34,603 nucleotides of DNA from an uncultured Prosthecobacter sp. (GTDB lineage: Bacteria > Verrucomicrobiota > Verrucomicrobiia > Verrucomicrobiales > Verrucomicrobiaceae): NCBI GenBank assembly GCA_947523045.1, contig CANNUR010000003.1, forward strand, positions 1 to 34,603, written 5' to 3'. This document shows, in pieces, positions 33,289 through 34,603 of the stretch. The notes under the pieces are model-generated. The model did no database searches, was not told the origin of the DNA, and saw nothing but the letters and a program-made list of their open reading frames with translations. The position numbers and the translations under genes were made by a program. Position 1 is the stretch's first letter. Each line of letters begins with the position of its first letter.

Positions 33289-33939
33289 TCATCCGGTGGG
33301 GCCGGCGCGGGCAGCGGCCAGCAGGCGCACAACCTCGGCATCGGGCGTTTGCGGAAAATCCTCGTACCACTGGCCGACGGCGCGAAAATCCTCGGGGGTG
33401 ATCAGGGCGACCCAGTCGTCCACCAGCGGGGCCAGCTCAGCCTGCGCCTCGGGCGAGGCCACCGGCACGGCGGCGATCAGGCGGTCCGGCTTGAGCTGGC
33501 GCAGGACCTGCAGGGCCGCGCGCAGGGTGGCTCCGGTGGCGACGCCGTCGTCGACCACGACCACCGTTCGGCCCGCGATGGCGGGCGGCGGTGCCGATCC
33601 GCGGAAGGCGGTCTCACGTCGCTCCAATTCAAGCGTTTCACGCGCCACCACCGCCTCGATCACCTCTGGCGGAATGTCGCGGGCGACGCGCTCGTTGAGC
33701 ACCTGCACACCGCCGCTGGCGAGGGCACCCATGGCGAGTTCCTCCCAACCCGGCACGCCCAGCTTGCGCACGACGATCACATCGAGCGGCGCATGCAGCG
33801 TTTGGGCAACCTCGAACGCCACCGGCACGCCGCCGCGCGGCAGCCCGAGGACAAGGATGTTCTCTCTCGCTCCCAGGCGAGCTGCCAGGGCTTGGCCGAG
33901 CTGGCGACCGGCCTCGGTGCGATCGCGAAAGCCCTTCAT
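33289..33939 (-). CDS. Phosphoribosyltransferase-family protein
   Basis: A 216-residue type I phosphoribosyltransferase-fold protein. The PRPP-binding motif VVVVDDGVATGAT is at residues 126-138 and the upstream GLPRGGVPVAFEVA loop at about 32-45; LDVIVVRKLGVPGWEELAMGA matches the family's central conserved strand and loop. Members of this group are often encoded next to or fused with a dienelactone-hydrolase-like domain, as here, where the start overlaps the hydrolase stop by ATGA. The substrate base is unknown. Cytoplasmic; no signal. Confidence 0.85.
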   Translation of the reverse strand: MKGFRDRTEAGRQLGQALAARLGARENILVLGLPRGGVPVAFEVAQTLHAPLDVIVVRKLGVPGWEELAMGALASGGVQVLNERVARDIPPEVIEAVVARETLELERRETAFRGSAPPPAIAGRTVVVVDDGVATGATLRAALQVLRQLKPDRLIAAVPVASPEAQAELAPLVDDWVALITPEDFRAVGQWYEDFPQTPDAEVVRLLAAARAGPTG

Positions 33940-34529
33940 GGGTGCAGGTGCGAGGCAAACCAGACGGCGCTCCAGCGGGCGACCTGGTCCAGGGTGCCGG
34001 GTTCTTCAAACAGATGGGTGGCCTTCGGCACGATGCTGAGCTGGCGCGCGCAGTGCAACCGATTGAAGGCCGCCTCGTTGAGGGCGAGCACGGTCGTGTC
34101 GCCGGCACCCACGATGAGTTGCACAGGACAGATGATCCGCGCCAGGGTTGCCGGCACCAGATCCGGCCGGCCACCGCGCGAGACTACAGCAGCGACGCCG
34201 GATCCCAACTCGGCCGCGGCCGCCAAGGCGACCGCAGCGCCGGTACTCGCGCCGAAGAGACCGACCGGCAGGCCGGCTGTCGCCGGCTGTCCACGCAGCC
34301 AGCGGATCGCGGCCACGAGACGGTGGGCCAACTGGGGGATGTCCTCATCCGCTCCGGCGGCGCGCTCGGCCTCGGTCTGCAGATCCAGCAGCAGGGTGCC
34401 AAGACCGGCAGCACGCAGCGTCTCAGCGACGAAGCGGTTGCGTGGACTGCTGCGGTTGCTGCCGCTGCCGTGGGCAAAAACCACCACGCCACGCGCAGTG
34501 ACCGGCAGTTCAAGGTCGCCGGCGAGCGC
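33936..34529 (-). CDS. Dienelactone-hydrolase-like alpha/beta hydrolase, N-terminus cut by IS-like end
   Basis: A partial alpha/beta hydrolase. From the only in-window GTG start (34487) it would be 183 residues, but homologous-looking sequence continues upstream as ALAGDLELPVTARG to about 34529, then runs into the insertion-element repeat with an in-frame stop at 34554-34556. The first residues of the native protein are therefore missing. The core shows VVVFAHGSGSNRSSPRN (oxyanion region), the nucleophile elbow GASTG (S81 from the GTG), VGAGDTTVL with the acid Asp near 128, and KATHLFEEPG with the His near 157. It overlaps the phosphoribosyltransferase gene by four bases. Confidence 0.8.
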   Translation of the reverse strand, partial: ALAGDLELPVTARGVVVFAHGSGSNRSSPRNRFVAETLRAAGLGTLLLDLQTEAERAAGADEDIPQLAHRLVAAIRWLRGQPATAGLPVGLFGASTGAAVALAAAAELGSGVAAVVSRGGRPDLVPATLARIICPVQLIVGAGDTTVLALNEAAFNRLHCARQLSIVPKATHLFEEPGTLDQVARWSAVWFASHLHP

Positions 34530-34603
34530 TAGTGTAGTCCGCCTTACAGATAGCTAAATATGTGCTGGCTTTTCTTTCCTCAGAGTTTATCTAATGAGCA
34601 TGA
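34529..34603. mobile_element. Right insertion-sequence-like end (inverted copy of left edge)
   Basis: The exact inverted copy of 2-76. The interior junction is CTAG (34529-34532). Reading outward, an ATG at 34594 followed by AGC ATG could be the beginning of a transposase gene, but only three codons are visible. Because the 75-bp match is perfect, both window edges probably meet the same end of two copies of one element. Confidence 0.75.

Overview
The window is a GC-rich bacterial segment that most resembles Verrucomicrobiota, probably Opitutae-like. This is inferred from family content: a PmoA/DUF6807 protein, a giant thrombospondin-type-3 surface protein, Tat-exported Gfo/Idh/MocA and intradiol-dioxygenase-like proteins, a DUF6797/propeller/azurin fusion, a BatA/DUF4175/VWA operon and a GxxExxY protein. 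No rRNA or taxonomic marker is present.

Layout. (1) 1-76 and 34529-34603 are a perfect 75-bp inverted repeat lying at the two window edges. Each copy meets the interior at a CTAG tetranucleotide and each interrupts a gene, so they look like two insertion-sequence ends. (2) 68-6148 (-) encodes a giant secreted calcium-repeat protein whose stop codon is supplied by the left repeat. (3) 6304-13568 holds a GHL10-type glycoside hydrolase, an XRE-cupin/PAS-AraC regulator pair, a membrane-anchored prenyltransferase-toroid protein, a REP-like repeat pair, a metallo-hydrolase/DHFR operon and a divergent 5-formyl-THF cyclo-ligase. (4) 13746-17519 holds membrane proteins of unknown role, a Tat-exported oxidoreductase and a HAD phosphatase. 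(5) tRNA-Arg(UCU) is at 17571-17643. (6) 17835-26668 is a tight four-gene operon: BatA/VWA protein, DUF4175 coiled-coil protein, VWA/amidotransferase-fold protein, and a caspase-hemoglobinase-fold protein that appears to lack its catalytic Cys. (7) 26698-32926 holds a PmoA-like protein, a low-GC GxxExxY nuclease-fold gene bracketed by a 30-bp inverted repeat (27 of 30 matching), a 1302-residue five-module secreted fusion ending in an azurin domain, and an intradiol-dioxygenase-like protein. (8) 32974-34529 (-) holds a small basic protein and a hydrolase/phosphoribosyltransferase pair; the hydrolase is cut at its N-terminus by the right repeat.

How genes work together. The BatA operon encodes cell-envelope proteins with two MIDAS-type VWA domains, a long Gln/Glu-rich coiled coil and a protease-like fold, consistent with one envelope complex. 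DHFR and 5-formyl-THF cyclo-ligase point to a small folate cluster. The hydrolase and phosphoribosyltransferase overlap by four bases and belong to families that also occur fused. The most unusual items are the inverted-repeat-bracketed GxxExxY unit, whose right arm encodes part of the next gene's signal peptide, and the terminal repeats that truncate a gene at each edge.
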